In this document: positions 10,922-23,284 of the stretch, in pieces | Layout of the letters: each line of letters starts with the position of its first letter | Position numbering within the stretch: the first letter of the stretch is position 1 | Origin: Ottelia alismoides | Lineage: Eukaryota > Streptophyta > Magnoliopsida > Alismatales > Hydrocharitaceae | Assembly (NCBI GenBank): GCA_037367405.1 | Contig: JAZKJV010006941.1 | Span: 1,054,001-1,118,000 of the forward strand | Direction of reading: 5' to 3' | DNA: 64,000 nt | The notes under the pieces: model-generated | What the model was told of the DNA's origin: nothing | The model's input: only the letters and a program-made list of their open reading frames with translations | Databases searched by the model: none | Position numbers and translations under genes: made by a program

Positions 10922-11944
10922 GGGATTTTTACACCCATAACCCTGAGTAATTTCACAATAACATTCATAACCCTGCATAATCGCGAATTACATGAGAAAC
11001 CTCGAGTAATGCTTAACTCTTACATGACATGACCCTATGTTATGTTTCGTTTGGGATACCCGTTATATTTGACGATTTCCGTTGAAAAAGACAGGAATAC
11101 CCCTGAAGTTCGTTCGTATTTTAAAACATGGCATAATTAGTTCTACCCTATCCTGCTCGTCCCCCGTAGTCGAGCTGAAAGGAGCGCGGCCGAGCTACAA
11201 GTCCCCCACCTTCCCCTGCTGCTCTCCTGGTCACCGATCGAGTTCAAAGCCCCTGCGCTCGGCGGCCGAGGCTCCCCCCCTTCCCCGCCCTTGCTACTCC
11301 CTGTTCGATAGCCGAGTTCCAAGCCCCACCCTTCCCTTGCAGCTCCCCTGCTCGCCAGCCGAGCTCAAAGCCTCCCTCCCCGCGCGCTCGACAGGCGAGC
11401 TGAAGACAGGCTCCCCCACCCCAGTCCTCCCCTGCTCGCTCCCCCCCCCAGTCGCATGTTCAAAGGGCTCCCCCACCCCAGTCGTCCCCTGCCCCCCCCC
11501 CCCCCCCCGTCGCTCAAAGCACACCCCGGTTCCTCCCTTGCTTGCCCCCCGCAGCCGCTCAAACCGACCTTGTTGCCCCCCCCCCACCCCTTGTTCTCCT
11601 CTGCTCGCCCCCCTACTGCCGACCTCAAAGCGTCCCCCCCCCCCCAGAGTTTGCTCCTCCCCTGCTCGACCTCTGCCTCGAAGCCCCACCCTCCCTTGAC
11701 CCGAAGCAAGATGGAGGTTGAAGGGAAGGGAGAGGGTTTTTGATTTTTTTGGTTGGTTTCCTAACCGTTAGATTGAAGATGAGTTAGATTAACTTATTCA
11801 TATGATTGAGTTAAGATATTAAACTAATGGAAGGTTATGAGTGTGAGACGGAGTGACTATCCAGAGTTTCTCATGTAATTCGTAATTATGCAGGGGTATG
11901 AATGTTATTGCGAAATTACGCAGGGTTATGGGTGTAAAAATCCC
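10922..11944. mobile_element. Mutator-like element (possible Pack-MULE)
   Basis: It is 1023 bp long with terminal inverted repeats of about 80 bp that differ at only five or six positions (outer end GGGATTTTTACACCCATAAC on both sides). A perfect 9-bp target duplication, ttaatacta, lies at 10913-10921 and 11945-11953. Long TIRs plus a 9-bp TSD are diagnostic of MULEs. No transposase is present. The interior is a C-rich cargo (11150-11710), as seen in Pack-MULEs, which favour GC-rich captured sequence. Capture is inferred. TIR and TSD are seen directly. Confidence 0.85.
11150..11710. repeat. C-rich degenerate minisatellite in the MULE
   Basis: Units of roughly 45-75 bp with the recurring landmarks cccctgctcg ... 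cagccgagctcaaagc ... ctccc repeat about eight times with divergence and long C runs (for example 11493-11508 and 11635-11645). The 205-codon Pro/Ser/Leu-rich open frame at 11082-11699 and its antisense frames follow from this composition and match no domain I know. Confidence 0.6.
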
Positions 11945-12244
11945 TTAATACTAAATGCTAGCGTTCTCTATGAAGAGAGCCTATCGTCACTTGTAAAGGT
12001 GATTACAACAGACACGTTGTAATCCATATTTTTTTCTTTTGCGGTTTCGATTCCAAAATTCAATTTTATAGGTTGAATATTAGATTAATGGTCTACATAT
12101 CCTCCACATTTCGTTCAAATATGAGATTATTTGTTATTTTATCATAATGGTCAAAGATCCGGGTCTTTTTCAAATTGAATAAGTTATTAAATATTTTACA
12201 TACAAAATTTTATTAATGTGTAGTATTGTTGTACACCTCACTAG

Positions 12245-12743
12245 TAGGGATGAAAACGGTCAGATATGAATATGAATATAAGTATAATCATATCCTTATT
12301 CATTTTAAAATACGAATACGAATGCAGATACAAATATTGACGGATGTGAAAAATGTGTTACCATATCCTTAAAAAAGAATACAAATGTAAAACGAATACG
12401 AATCAGATACGAATAATAACAGGAATATTCAATAGATTAACAAATATATATATAGGATGGCTTACACATAAAATAGATATATATCATATATAGTAATTCC
12501 ATAATAATTATATCAAAAATGATGAATGCAATAATAAAATATTATTACGTATAGTTATAAATAAATATATCACTATACTTATGTACGAAAATGAATATAC
12601 GAATGCGAATATTAGCGAATGTTAATGTGGTATCCATATCCGCATTCATTTTAAAACTTATACGATACAAATGTCAAAATATGTATAAAACGAATACGAT
12701 AACGGATAGGATACGAATATATTTACATTCGTTTTCATCTCTA
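12245..12743. mobile_element. hAT-type MITE
   Basis: It is 499 bp long. The left end is TAGGGATGAAAACGG and the right end in reverse complement is TAGAGATGAAAACG. A perfect 8-bp duplication, ctcactag, is at 12237-12244 and 12744-12751. It is AT-rich, has no transposase, and its interior is full of acgaatacgaat-like units. Confidence 0.85.
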
Positions 12744-12751
12744 CTCACTAG

Positions 12752-14008
12752 CATATTACATGCACTACATCAAAACGGGTATACTGTATCATTTTTCTAA
12801 TCTGTCATTATATCTTCCGTTGTTAAATATATAATGAAGATACTATTCGTTGTAAATTTAGTTTTTATATTTGAAATTAAGGATGAATGTCGCATGCGCT
12901 ATTTTATAAGTATCAGCGACGCATATAACAACTTCTATCCGTTGCTATTTTTCAAAATTTTAGCTAAATCGATGCTAAATTTTTTAGTAAGATATTTAGT
13001 GACAGTAAAAAAGCTTTATCTCGATGATAATAATAATACTTAAAACCTTTTTCTTTATTATATCATATTATATATTTTTAGTATGCCAATTAGAAAAACA
13101 ATGCCCATAAAAAGTCAAGTTCTTTTTCCTTTCACTTTAACTCAATTCATAAAATGGAAGGAACATTAACACGAAAAGAATTAAATGATAATTGATAGCT
13201 CAAGAACAAGTAGAGGTATACCACATAATGGGCGATCAATAAAAATAGAACATTGTTCATCAAAAGGTGGATACACACTGAAGCAAAGAATGGAAACGAT
13301 AATATTATTAATCAATAAGAATAATGAAAAAGATATAGCAAAAATGACCTGAGACCGTGAATGATTTAGATATATAATATTCGTGGTTGTATCTTCAATA
13401 ATTAGGTATTAATATTCGTTTTGTATCTTCAATAGTTAGTTATAATGTTAAACAACGAGGAATATTCATTACTCAATTCTTTAAATTCGCAATCAATATC
13501 GTATTAGTTGCTATATCGCTAGCAATAAGTCATAAATCAATATCATATTAGTTGACATAATTTCATTGTTTTGGATCGATGGTGTGTGTTACATGTATCT
13601 TAATATTATACAATCAAAGTTCGTATTTTTTTTTATAAAATATGTGATTTTATCTGTTGTAGTTACTATTTTTACACGATGATTTACACTATAAATCAGA
13701 AATATGTTTGCAAACAAATATATTATCCTATAAATATGAACATTGAAAGTTAAATTTCGTAGAAAAAGTAGAATAACAAATCGAATATAGATATTTTCAA
13801 AAAGTAAGTTTACAGTCATGTTCATAAAGTACATCACTTCAACCTGTTTTATATTTATATTGTAAATCATTTTATTTATATTATGATTCATATTAAATTA
13901 TCCTCAATGTGATCTTTTGACAGTAGCATGAAGATATAATATTTGGCGTTTAACAGGAATCATATTAAATGTATGAAATAAATTGAAGTAAAGCGATGCA
14001 AAAAATAT
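12752..14008. other. AT-rich intergenic DNA
   Basis: Very AT-rich sequence with no supported gene. The frame at 13589-13891 (minus, 100 codons, Ile/Asn/Phe-rich) is what AT-rich DNA gives by chance. Confidence 0.45.
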
Positions 14009-14266
14009 GGAATTTTATCCCTTGTACCCTTCTTAACTTCTGCAATATATGTTATTTCGCTCCCTTTTTAGTAATATCAGTTGTGACCCTGACTTCTTAC
14101 AAAATTAACAATTCTGACCTTTTGTAATATCAGTTAAGCCCCTACTTTATCTTAACGAAGGGACAGAACTGCGAATTTTGAAAGAGTCAGTGGCGCAACT
14201 AATATTACAAAAAAGAAGGGTATAAATGATATCATAGAAGTTAAGAAGAGCACAAGTGATAAAAAT

Positions 14267-14268
<2 letters not shown>
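14009..14268. mobile_element. Short inverted-repeat element (Mutator-type MITE?)
   Basis: The left end ggaattttatcccttgtacc and the right end in reverse complement ggatttttatcacttgtgct continue as an inverted repeat of about 40 bp (both arms contain cttcttaacttct). No target duplication is recognisable because the right side runs into a TA microsatellite. The family is inferred from the GGATTTTTA-like end. Confidence 0.5.

Positions 14269-14307
<39 letters not shown>
14269..14307. repeat. (TA)n microsatellite
   Basis: A 39-bp uninterrupted TA run directly abuts the inverted-repeat element. Confidence 0.95.
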
Positions 14308-14309
<2 letters not shown>

Positions 14310-16154
14310 AAAAAATTATGAAGCTATCATTATATATTTGGTGTTAAAGATATAATGATTTTTTGTAGTTGTAGCTTTGATTTTTAAAATTTGAGACAAA
14401 TGATCTAATTGTTGCCTTTTTGTTAGATATGTTTTATAGAACAATGATTATATATTTTCTTCATTTCATGCTGACCCCTTATGAATCTAATAATAACCAC
14501 AATGAGAAAAAAATATCAAAAATAACATCATTCCTTTTGAATTTCAAAACTTAATTACTTTTCCTTACTTTTTTGATAAAAAAAAATTCCCACCGTTTGG
14601 CTCAAAACCATTCAATCGTTTTCCTCTAAATATAATTTCCTCTATATTCTAAGGTAAAAAAATGTATTGTGTTATGGAGTTTCTCTTAAATCTGTGTATG
14701 GTCATTTCATGAAGAAAAAAAAGGACCTTAGTTCACATCTTAAATTTGTGTACAAAACACTGGTACCTATTAGTGTGATTTAAAAGGGCAAAAACTACCG
14801 ATTAGGGTATATTAAAAAGAACGTCATTTATGCATCAATGTCATTTCAGAAACAGCCAAATAGCATCTTAATGTACAAATATGGCACAGTATTCTCTTGA
14901 AATAAATGTTCTTTCAGTAGGGACCTTAGTTCACATCTTTGCAAGTTTGCAACCATCCACTAGCTCTGGAAAAATCCATGAATCACACAACTACGATCCT
15001 CTAAGAGATGGATACATATTCCTACTGAACAAGGTGGACAAATAATGGTCTACCTGTCTCAGCAAACACAATCTAAAGATACAGATAATATCAAGAATCA
15101 TAACACAGTCCATCTGTGTATGTAGTTATAATAACAGGGATGCAAGATTGCATAAACCAAAATTTTCGATGTTTGCGCCTTACTGTGACCAAGCGGAAGT
15201 CCTTCAAGCACAAACAATATCATCCCCACAGGTACGTTATCTTCAGCGCCAGCGTCCCTGCAAGCAAATCAAGACCGAGGTTAAAGTTTACGTCAAGTAC
15301 TCGCTTCATGTAATCATGTTCCACAAAGTCGCATTAAGTAGTAGCTGAATGTGATAGACTCTTAGCAGCATAGAAGTCGAGAATTACGCACAAAAAGAGA
15401 GATTACCAAGATGTAGATGAGTGGCAGTCAAACAACCACCTCATGGTGGAAACTTTCAAGTATGCAGCAGTTAATAAGTTTTCATCTTAATACCAGCACC
15501 TAGCTCTGGGGACCTTACATTGCGTACATAAATCACATATCATTGTTCTTATTTTGGACATCAACAAAAAACCATATGTCGCATTAAGATTTTCAACACG
15601 TCCATAAAAGAAAGATAACTAATAATCATCGGCGGTTCCCAAGATATCAAGTGAAGGCCATGCTTACAGAGAATAGGTTGCTACATAGCTCACCAAAGAG
15701 GCGCATTAACTCAACAAAAGGTATGCACAACAAATGTACTGGACTAAAATACCAAAAACAATGGACTCTTTTTCTGAACTACATTATATCAGTAACAACA
15801 GGAAACATGCATTACATCTTTATCATTAACAACAGCAAACATGGATCTTGCATTGCAAATGAAATTAAGCCAGAGGAATAATACAAAGCATGAGGTGCAT
15901 AGTCGAAAAAACACATCAATATGAATTTTATCAGTTCTTGTTACGATATTATTGAAGTCATTGCTGGTATTGTAAGAAAACGATAATATGATCTTACTGG
16001 TCCTCATGAGACGCTGGATGTCGCAGATTGCACCCCTCATATCAGAATATACTTATTGCAAAATCTGAAGAAAAATAGAGGAATTAATATGCAAAATGAT
16101 GCATCCAACGAAAAGGGAAAAGAGGTAACCAGTTCAGAAGATTTCCGACCAGTT
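14308..16154. other. Downstream flank and 3' UTR of FGAM synthase
   Basis: No further gene was recognised. The part nearest 16154 must hold the 3' UTR of the minus-strand gene. A short 3' UTR intron (GT at 16129, AG at 16065) is conceivable because a pyrimidine tract precedes the AG, but nothing in the sequence confirms it. The polyadenylation site cannot be placed. Confidence 0.4.
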
Positions 16155-19100
16155 TCACGAGCACCATTCTCGGGCATTCTGGAACATGTGTAACCATGGA
16201 CTTGGGCCTTTCTTGTCCACATCCCATTCTTTTGGATACCAAGGAAATTGCCACATCATGAAGCAGCGTTCAGGATGAGGCATCATAGCAAGATGCCTTC
16301 CATCAGGAGAACAAAGTGCGGCAACTCCCAATGGGGAGCCATTCGGATTGAATGGATACACTTCCGATATTCTACCATCATCATCACAATATCTTAGAGG
16401 GGCTAGATTTGAGTTCAGTACACCGTTCAAAACCTCTTTATCTGGAAAGTATGCTCTTCCTTCTCCGTGAGCAGCCCAAACTCCTAAGGTGCTGCCCTGC
16501 ATACCTTTGAACATTATTGCTGGAGAATCACCAATTGTTACACTAGTGAAGCGGCACTCGAAGCGACCCGATTCATTGTGAATGAAGCGCGGCTGCGAGA
16601 CATCCCCATTGGCACCTAGTGCACCACCAACATCAGGTCCCGGCACCCATCCTAGGAGAGCCATTAGCTGACATCCATTGCATACACCAAGACTAAATGT
16701 ATCATGCCTGTTGTAAAATTCCTGAAACTGCTGCAAAAGAGGCTGATTGAAACGAATTGACGCAGACCATCCTTTAGCAGAATCTAACACATCAGCATAG
16801 CTGAACCCTCCAACAAAAACAATCCCACGAAAGTCTGATAGAGATACTCTTCCATCCAAAAGGTCAGACATGGCAATGTCCCAAGGCTCGAAACCTGCCG
16901 CATAAAATGCCGCAGACATTTCCCTATCACCATTGCTTCCTTCTTCTCGAATAACAGCCACTTTGGGTTTGGCAGCCACCGTCATATACTTCTCTTCGGT
17001 GTGTCCGGGAGTGAATGACAGTGACCATGAAGGTGCATGTCTGGACTTCAAACCATCCCTTTCAAGCTTCACGCAGGATGCCAGCCTCTGTAGTGACTCG
17101 AGCTGAAAGCTTGTATCCTCCCAAATGTCACGAAGGAGAGTAACTTCCTCCTCCAGATGGCTTGTTCCGTCAACAAGCAGGTTTACCATTGGCGACGAGG
17201 TTACATGGCCGATCACCTCGGCAGAAACTCCAGCAGCCTGAAATCTATGCATCATTCCATCAAGGTTTTGTGAACTTACTTCAAGCACGAGACCAAGTTC
17301 CTCGGCAAACAAGGTGTGCAAAAGACTATTTCCCCTGGACTTCAGGTCCAAGCGTACACCACAATTACCACTAAAGGCCATTTCAAGAACACTGACAAGG
17401 AGCCCACCATCGCTGATGTCATGGCCAGCCGATATCACTCTCTCAGAAATCAACTCCTGTACAGTATCAAAAACTTTTTTAAAGTATGGGATATCATCAC
17501 AATCAGGGCAGTCATCACCAACTTGGTCATATGCCTGTGCTAGAGCAGATCCACCCAAACGTCTTTTACCCTTTCCCATGTCAATATGCAGAAGAACACC
17601 ATCATCCACCAACTTCAAGTCAGGGGTCACTGTTAGCGTAATATCTGGACAAGTAACATATGCACTGATCACCAAGTTTCCAGGAGCCTTGACAACCTCA
17701 CCACCTACACGAGCTGCCATTGAAAGACTATCCTTCCCCCCATCTATGGCTATACCCAGCTCAATCATCATTTCAGAAAGGGCAATCGCTGCATCATACA
17801 TGTCCGCTCCTTCCCCGTCAAGCTTGGCAGCGTACATCCAGTTACCACTAGCTTTAACATCCTCCAGAGAAGTAACTTTAGCCCAAACAAGATTTGTCAA
17901 CGCCTCTCCAACCGCTAGTCTAGCCATTGCCTTTGGATCGATCAAGCCCTTGATCGGCTGCTCGCCGATTGCACACGCTCCACCTGTGATGTCTGTATAA
18001 GACTGAGCAATAACAGCGACATCAGATAAAGGAAGCTGCAATGCTCCAACTGTCTGTTGCTGTGCTACAAGTCCCGTTACACATCTATCAACTTTTGTGG
18101 TCAAAAACCGCTTTGAGCAAACCGACGGAAGACGCAACAATCTCTTCAAGATATCCATAGTCGTGGTCCCTGGTGCAACATCAATAGGCTCCCTAACCTT
18201 CACCATGCGGTTAAACTCAAAGCACTTTTGCGGCATATCCCCTAAGACCTTCTCAAGTTCAAGATCCACGACTGGAGATGGAGGGGGAAGACCATTGGAA
18301 AGGCATTGTTCTATGGCCAGGCTGTCCTTCAACATTATCCGACCTTTACCGTCAATAGTACCAATCACTGCCATGGACAACCTTTCCCTTCCACAAATTG
18401 ACTGCAGTAACTCCCTACTTTCAGGCTTTACCAAAATAGCATCCTGTTCCTGATATTCAGCTCCCCATATCTCTAAGATTGACAATGTCTGGTCACCAAG
18501 TACAACACAGCGAATGTCAATTTCAGCTCCTTCTGGATAGATAATTTCTTTCACAACATTACAATTTCCACCCGCACCTTGGTCGTGGATGCTTATGATG
18601 GGATTGTTCTCTCCCATTTCAATGCATGCCCGGACGACACGGTATAGCTTTTGTGCCATTTCAGCATCCCCCCGCTGTACAGCATTAAAATCCAGCTCTG
18701 CATCATTTTGCCCACTCACCATGCTAGATGCAGCACCACCTCCCATTCCTATCCGATAAGCAGGACCTCCGATCTTCACAACAAGCATGCCAATCTCGGG
18801 TTCTCCTTTCTTAATGTGTGCATGATCGATTTGACCTATACCTCCACTAAACATGATTGGCTTTAGCCATTCACGCCTTTCTCCACACGGTAACCTCATT
18901 CCAAATGTCCTGGTGTATCCTTGTATTAGTGGTTCACCGAATTTGTTGCCGTAATCAGATGCGCCATCGCTGGCATCAATTAAGATCTGTAAAGGCGAAG
19001 CCAGGTTGGAAGGATATGTGAATGACACGTCCTCCCATGGTGCATAGGAGCCTTCCAGTTGAAGATTACCAACACAATAGCCAGCAGTTGAAGCAACAAC

Positions 19101-21792
19101 AAATGAGCCCCTTCCTGTAGCATGTGTATCTCTGATTCGCCCACCAGCACCTGATGAGGCACATAGAGAAGTGAGCCTTAGTGGAAGCAATTAATTGGTC
19201 ATATAGAACCAATTTTAGTAATACCCCAGCTTATAAATAAGAATAAAAGATAGTACCGAATTTACGATTCTTATAGTTATAGTGACCAAAAGAGCATCAA
19301 AGATAAATGCTGATTAATATTATTAATCAGACTAAGTAAATATGTTACACATGGCCAAAAATACAAGCCAAACCAATGCCCAAGCAAGCAAGATAAACAC
19401 ACAACACACAAACGTACATGGTTCACCTCTATCTTGCTATATCCTCGATGACAACCGCCGATTTTCTCTTCGGTATAAATGGGGTTAAACAAGATGAACG
19501 AGAGACCTGGCCCTAGGGTGTCTATATAACACCACCATACAGATGGATCTCCTAAAAGTAGACAGATCCATGAATCCCATTTGGGCGGCTTCACTAAACA
19601 ATAATATAAAGGGATCACAAAATCAGACTACGTAATGAATTGTGTGGAACGAATGAATTAAGACTCAATGCATGTCAACAAAATATAAGAGCAAACCAGC
19701 AACAAGCTCCCACAATACTGGTCCAAGGAAGGGTAGGTAAGGACCGTGTTGAATATATTTGGGACATTTTTAGATTAAATTGCAAACAACAATATAAAGT
19801 CATACATAACCAAATCAGTAATACCGACACAAAAGGGAAGGATGCTACAATAACAAGATTTAGATTAAAGAGAAAAAGAGTTCAGGGTATTTTGTTGCAA
19901 CATAAAGCAGTTCAATATATCTGTTTATAAAGTATTTGTATTTAACGAACTTAAATAATTTCTTATGAAAAAACTGAGCAAAATTTTCATTAAAAATTGT
20001 AAGAACTTTTTTTTAGAAACTTATAAGAACATTTAGCATCCCCTTTTAATGGATACCGTGAGGAAAGAAAACCAAGCTGCACAAGCTGGAAGAGTGAAAA
20101 ATGAGTGTTGTGCTGCCAATTTAGCAATGAGAATTTTGGTCAGTCAAGTGAAATGAAAAGATCAAGTACGGCAAATTACAAAATACAAACTTCTCAAAGG
20201 TAGGTGGAGTCAATTGACCCCACTATCTGGAATTCGGACTCAACCTGTCTCTGCACCAGGATAAGGAGCTACTGCACATGGAAAGTTGTGTGTCTCTGCT
20301 GTGAATAGCACATCCATGTCAAGCGCAAATGCAGAGAGAGGAGAGACTCTGCCAGAAACTAATGGGCGCAATGATTGAATGGGGAAGCCCTTGATGGCAC
20401 TTGAATTATCCTTAAAACCAATCACAGAATTGTTTGGATTTGCCTTTAGTGTACTTTTCACAATCTGAAAAAGAGTGCTGGAGGCAGGCTCTCCGTCAAT
20501 GATAAGCTTTCCGTTGAAGAACCAATGTCTACTGTGTTCGCTATTGGATTGTGCAATGTCAAAAAGCTCGACAGTTGTCGGATCACGCCCAATGTCATCC
20601 TTGAAAAGCCTCGTGTAGTACTCTAGGTCATATTCATCAAATGCAAGACCCATTTTCTCATTTATCTCTTGCAACGCTATCTTCCCCTTCTCCATAACAG
20701 GGATAGTGTACACAGACTCGGGTATAGCAATCGATTGGAATGACGTGAGTCTAGTGACATAAACACACTCAGTCATTCTATCATGTACCATGGCCGCAAA
20801 CTCATTGATTTCACGTTCCTGGAGTGAAGAACTTCCCGGTTTGAGATGCAACAGATAGCGTCTCGACCTCTCCATGCGGGTAACTTCTGTTAGTGTACAT
20901 GATTGGCAGATAGATACAGCATTGGCAGACCATGCCGTGGTGAAAGAAAGTCTAGGCCCCACTTCAACCAGGACAGTGGACGAATCTACTCTTTTCTTCT
21001 CCAGAAAACTCTCCGTCTGCAGATTCTCTGGCTCATACGTCTCTGAAAGGAGCCATCGGAGGATAGAAACCTTCTCCTCGGACAAAGAAGATCGTAATCC
21101 AATATTGAAACACTGCTCGGTCTCGATGCTAACTATCTGACTTGACACCTTCAGCTGGACCTTCTTAAGTAACTCGAGAGCAGCACTATCCTGAATGAAT
21201 GGAATCCGATAAAAATGAAGAACATCCTCATAAGCCTCAGATGGACTGAGCTCCTCGAGAACAGTGTTTCCAATTTGTTGTGAAGCCACAGCTTTAACGT
21301 TTGGAGAATGTAGCGATCTTGAAATGCTACATCCTCCATGAAAAGCGGTCAAATTACGCTTATACAAATAGCCACCGCAACAAGTTGCATTCTTTTTTCC
21401 ATTGTGAGATCCACTCCTGATAAGAAAGCTCGATTGTCTTGACCTCTGAAGAAAGGAACAACAGATCGTTACAACAATAGAGTGTATACCATTTTCAATC
21501 ATTTGTAGATTCGTTAAAAAGGGTATAAATGCTGTGGGCCTATAAGTCTGAGCAGCTAGTAGTAGTTTAATCATTACGTAGAGTATTTGTTTGAGCATTT
21601 CAACTCTGCAGTTATCTAAACAATGCTCTAGTTGGTTACTCCTGTAGCGGGTGGATTAACTAAATATAGGTCCAAACCACAGTAACGCTAAGCGAAATCT
21701 CGTAGCCACAAAAAGAAGAAATGAACAAGTCCTGAATTTACCTGAAACCGGAATGTTTGAGTGAGCGACAGCTCCTTAAATGTTGCGGCCAT
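16155..21792 (-). CDS. Phosphoribosylformylglycinamidine synthase (FGAM synthase), plastid/mitochondrial type
   Basis: This is the large monofunctional PurL of de novo purine synthesis, which converts FGAR, glutamine and ATP to FGAM. Coding exons are 21742-21792 (17 codons, ATG at 21792-21790), 20245-21445 and 16155-19150. The joins are in frame and give 1415 residues, the usual plant length. Introns are GT-AG. Residues 1 to about 90 are Ser/Arg-rich and poor in acidic residues, as in an organelle transit peptide. Conserved sequence begins near residue 92 (VLHFYRIPF). SEHSRHW is at 319-325. The ATP/FGAR-binding ETHNFPCAVAPYPGAETGAGG motif spans exon junction 2, with Gly418 split. The C-terminal glutaminase domain starts near 1145, with nucleophile Cys1241 in GVCNGCQ and His1376/Glu1378 in HPE. 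All key residues are present and no frame break is seen. The start was chosen because the first exon splices in phase 0 and gives a plausible transit peptide. Dual plastid/mitochondrial targeting is known for the family, not shown here. Confidence 0.95.
19151..20244 (-). other. FGAM synthase intron 2
   Basis: The donor is GTTGAG after ...GAGACAG at 20245 and the acceptor is CATCAG before 19150. It is 1094 bp and splits the Gly418 codon (phase 1). The interior is AT-rich and the open frames in it have no recognisable domain. Confidence 0.9.
21446..21741 (-). other. FGAM synthase intron 1
   Basis: The donor is TTTCAG|GTAAAT at 21742/21741 and the acceptor is TTCAG|AGGTC at 21446/21445. It is 296 bp, phase 0, and separates the 17-codon first coding exon from the rest of the transit peptide. 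Confidence 0.85.
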
Positions 21793-22266
21793 AAGGCTCG
21801 AGATCAACCCCGATGCTTGATACACGAATAGCAAACAGAGCTGCGTAACAACTTATGATCAGTCTATAATTCGAAATTTAAGAGATAAATCCAGAATTAA
21901 GCCGCGGAAAGCGCATTTCCAGAAGGAAACACTCCATCAAAGGGTTACGACACCAAGAACGAACATGCATCAATCAAGAACACTTTTTTACGGCTTCCGG
22001 GTACGAGAACTAACGTGAAAGATATAAAAAGGGAGAAAGATAATGGAAATGAAAAAGAACACGCGCAAGAACACGATGCGCAGAAAATAAACGAGAACGA
22101 GGCGTTTAGCCCGAGGAAGGAGAGCCTTACGGTGAGGGATGAACAGCGACGGCGACGGACGGAGTGGTGGCGGAGGCGAGAGCGGGGGTGGCGAGGAGAC
22201 GCGACGAGGGCGGCGGCGGTGGAGTGGGCGTATGAGGTTGGAGCGGGGGATGTGTGAGGGTATGTT

Positions 22267-22297
<31 letters not shown>

Positions 22298-22330
22298 TTT
22301 TTTTTAGAGAATCGGGAATTTTTTATTTAG
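21793..22330 (-). promoter_or_regulatory. FGAM synthase 5' leader with probable leader intron
   Basis: Upstream of the ATG the minus strand shows TTACGCAG at 21848-21841, a good acceptor, and CACC|GTAAGG with GT at 22130-22129, a consensus donor. This suggests a 5' UTR intron of about 290 bp (21841-22130). The upstream exon is C-rich and ends in a CT repeat. A TATATAG-like box lies further upstream near 22363-22369. Splice sites are seen. Use of them is inferred. Confidence 0.5.
22265..22290. repeat. (AG/CT)n microsatellite at the FGAM synthase leader
   Basis: About twelve AG units (CT on the coding strand) lie in or just upstream of the 5' UTR. CT/GA runs are common at plant transcription starts. 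Confidence 0.85.
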
Positions 22331-22388
22331 CGGTAAGAATGAATCAAATGAATCCAAATAACTATATAATAATCATCATGCAATATAT

Positions 22389-23284
22389 TAGGGATGAGCA
22401 TTGCGTTGGGCCGGCCTAGCCCAGCCTAAAGTCCAATCCAAAAAGTCCGACCTGGCCGAGGCCCAAATGAATATTAGGTCGGGCTTGGGCTTAATATTTA
22501 GGTCCAAAATTTTTTTGGGCCGAGCTCAGGCTTGGCTCGGCCCAGCCCGACCCGGCCCAAGGGCCCGATCCGAAGAAGGCTCGAACCCTTTCCCACATCC
22601 TACATGTATGAAAACTCCCACCTATTTCATGTGTACTCTCTTCTTGTATCTTGTCTATATAAAATATTTATAAATCAAGAAAGTCAGGTGTGTGACATGA
22701 GTTGATGATCATTGTATTTCAATTAAGAATTAATTTTCCTTAATTAATATTTGATTTTGTTGATTATTCTTAAATTTGTTAGTATTTTTTTCAATCAGAA
22801 TATTTTCTATTATTGTACCTTTACCGAATATAGGCCTTATGCCTATTTTTTAACATGCCGGGTCTGGTTCACCTGTTGTTGTTAACTGGGTAAGTTTGTT
22901 TAACTCTTTCAATTTCTATACATGAGAGACATTAACGGTATCTAGCATTGAGTGCACGTGTATAAAATGAGAAATCTTCGAATTTGGTAGAGTTGAATTT
23001 TAGTTGTTTCACAAGTATTAAGGTACATGTTTTAAACAATTTTGGCTTGTGTAACTTGAGTTGAGATTAACTTAGAAATAAAAGACTCAAAGTTAGTAAT
23101 ATTTAATTGGTGGAGATAGGCCGGCCCGGCCCAAGCCCGGCCAAAAGGAATTGGATCGGGCATGGGCTTGGGTCGAACAAAAAAAAATTGCCGGCCTAAG
23201 CCCGTCCCAAGGCCCGAATTTTTTAAACGGGCTTGGGCCTGGGACCTTCAAAGCCCGACCCAACCCGGCCCATACTCATCCCTA
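22389..23284. mobile_element. Inverted-repeat element with GC-rich ends
   Basis: It is 896 bp long. The left end is TAGGGATGAGCATTGCGTTG and the right end in reverse complement is TAGGGATGAGTATGGGCCGG. Both ends carry long tracts of gggccggcccggcccaagcc type and the centre is AT-rich. TAGGGATG ends resemble hAT MITEs, but the 8-bp flanks do not match, so the superfamily is tentative. It lies next to the FGAM synthase promoter region. Confidence 0.6.

Noticed and set aside
11082..11699. 205-codon Pro/Ser-rich open frame and its antisense frames
   Set aside because: Explained by the C-rich repeat in the MULE. There is no domain and all frames on both strands are open together.
13589..13891. 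100-codon minus-strand frame rich in Ile, Asn and Phe
   Set aside because: Expected by chance in DNA this AT-rich.
16065..16129. Possible 65-bp 3' UTR intron of FGAM synthase
   Set aside because: Splice-like ends only. It is very short and unsupported without transcripts.
17314..18000. 228-codon plus-strand frame inside FGAM synthase
   Set aside because: Antisense shadow of the conserved minus-strand exon.
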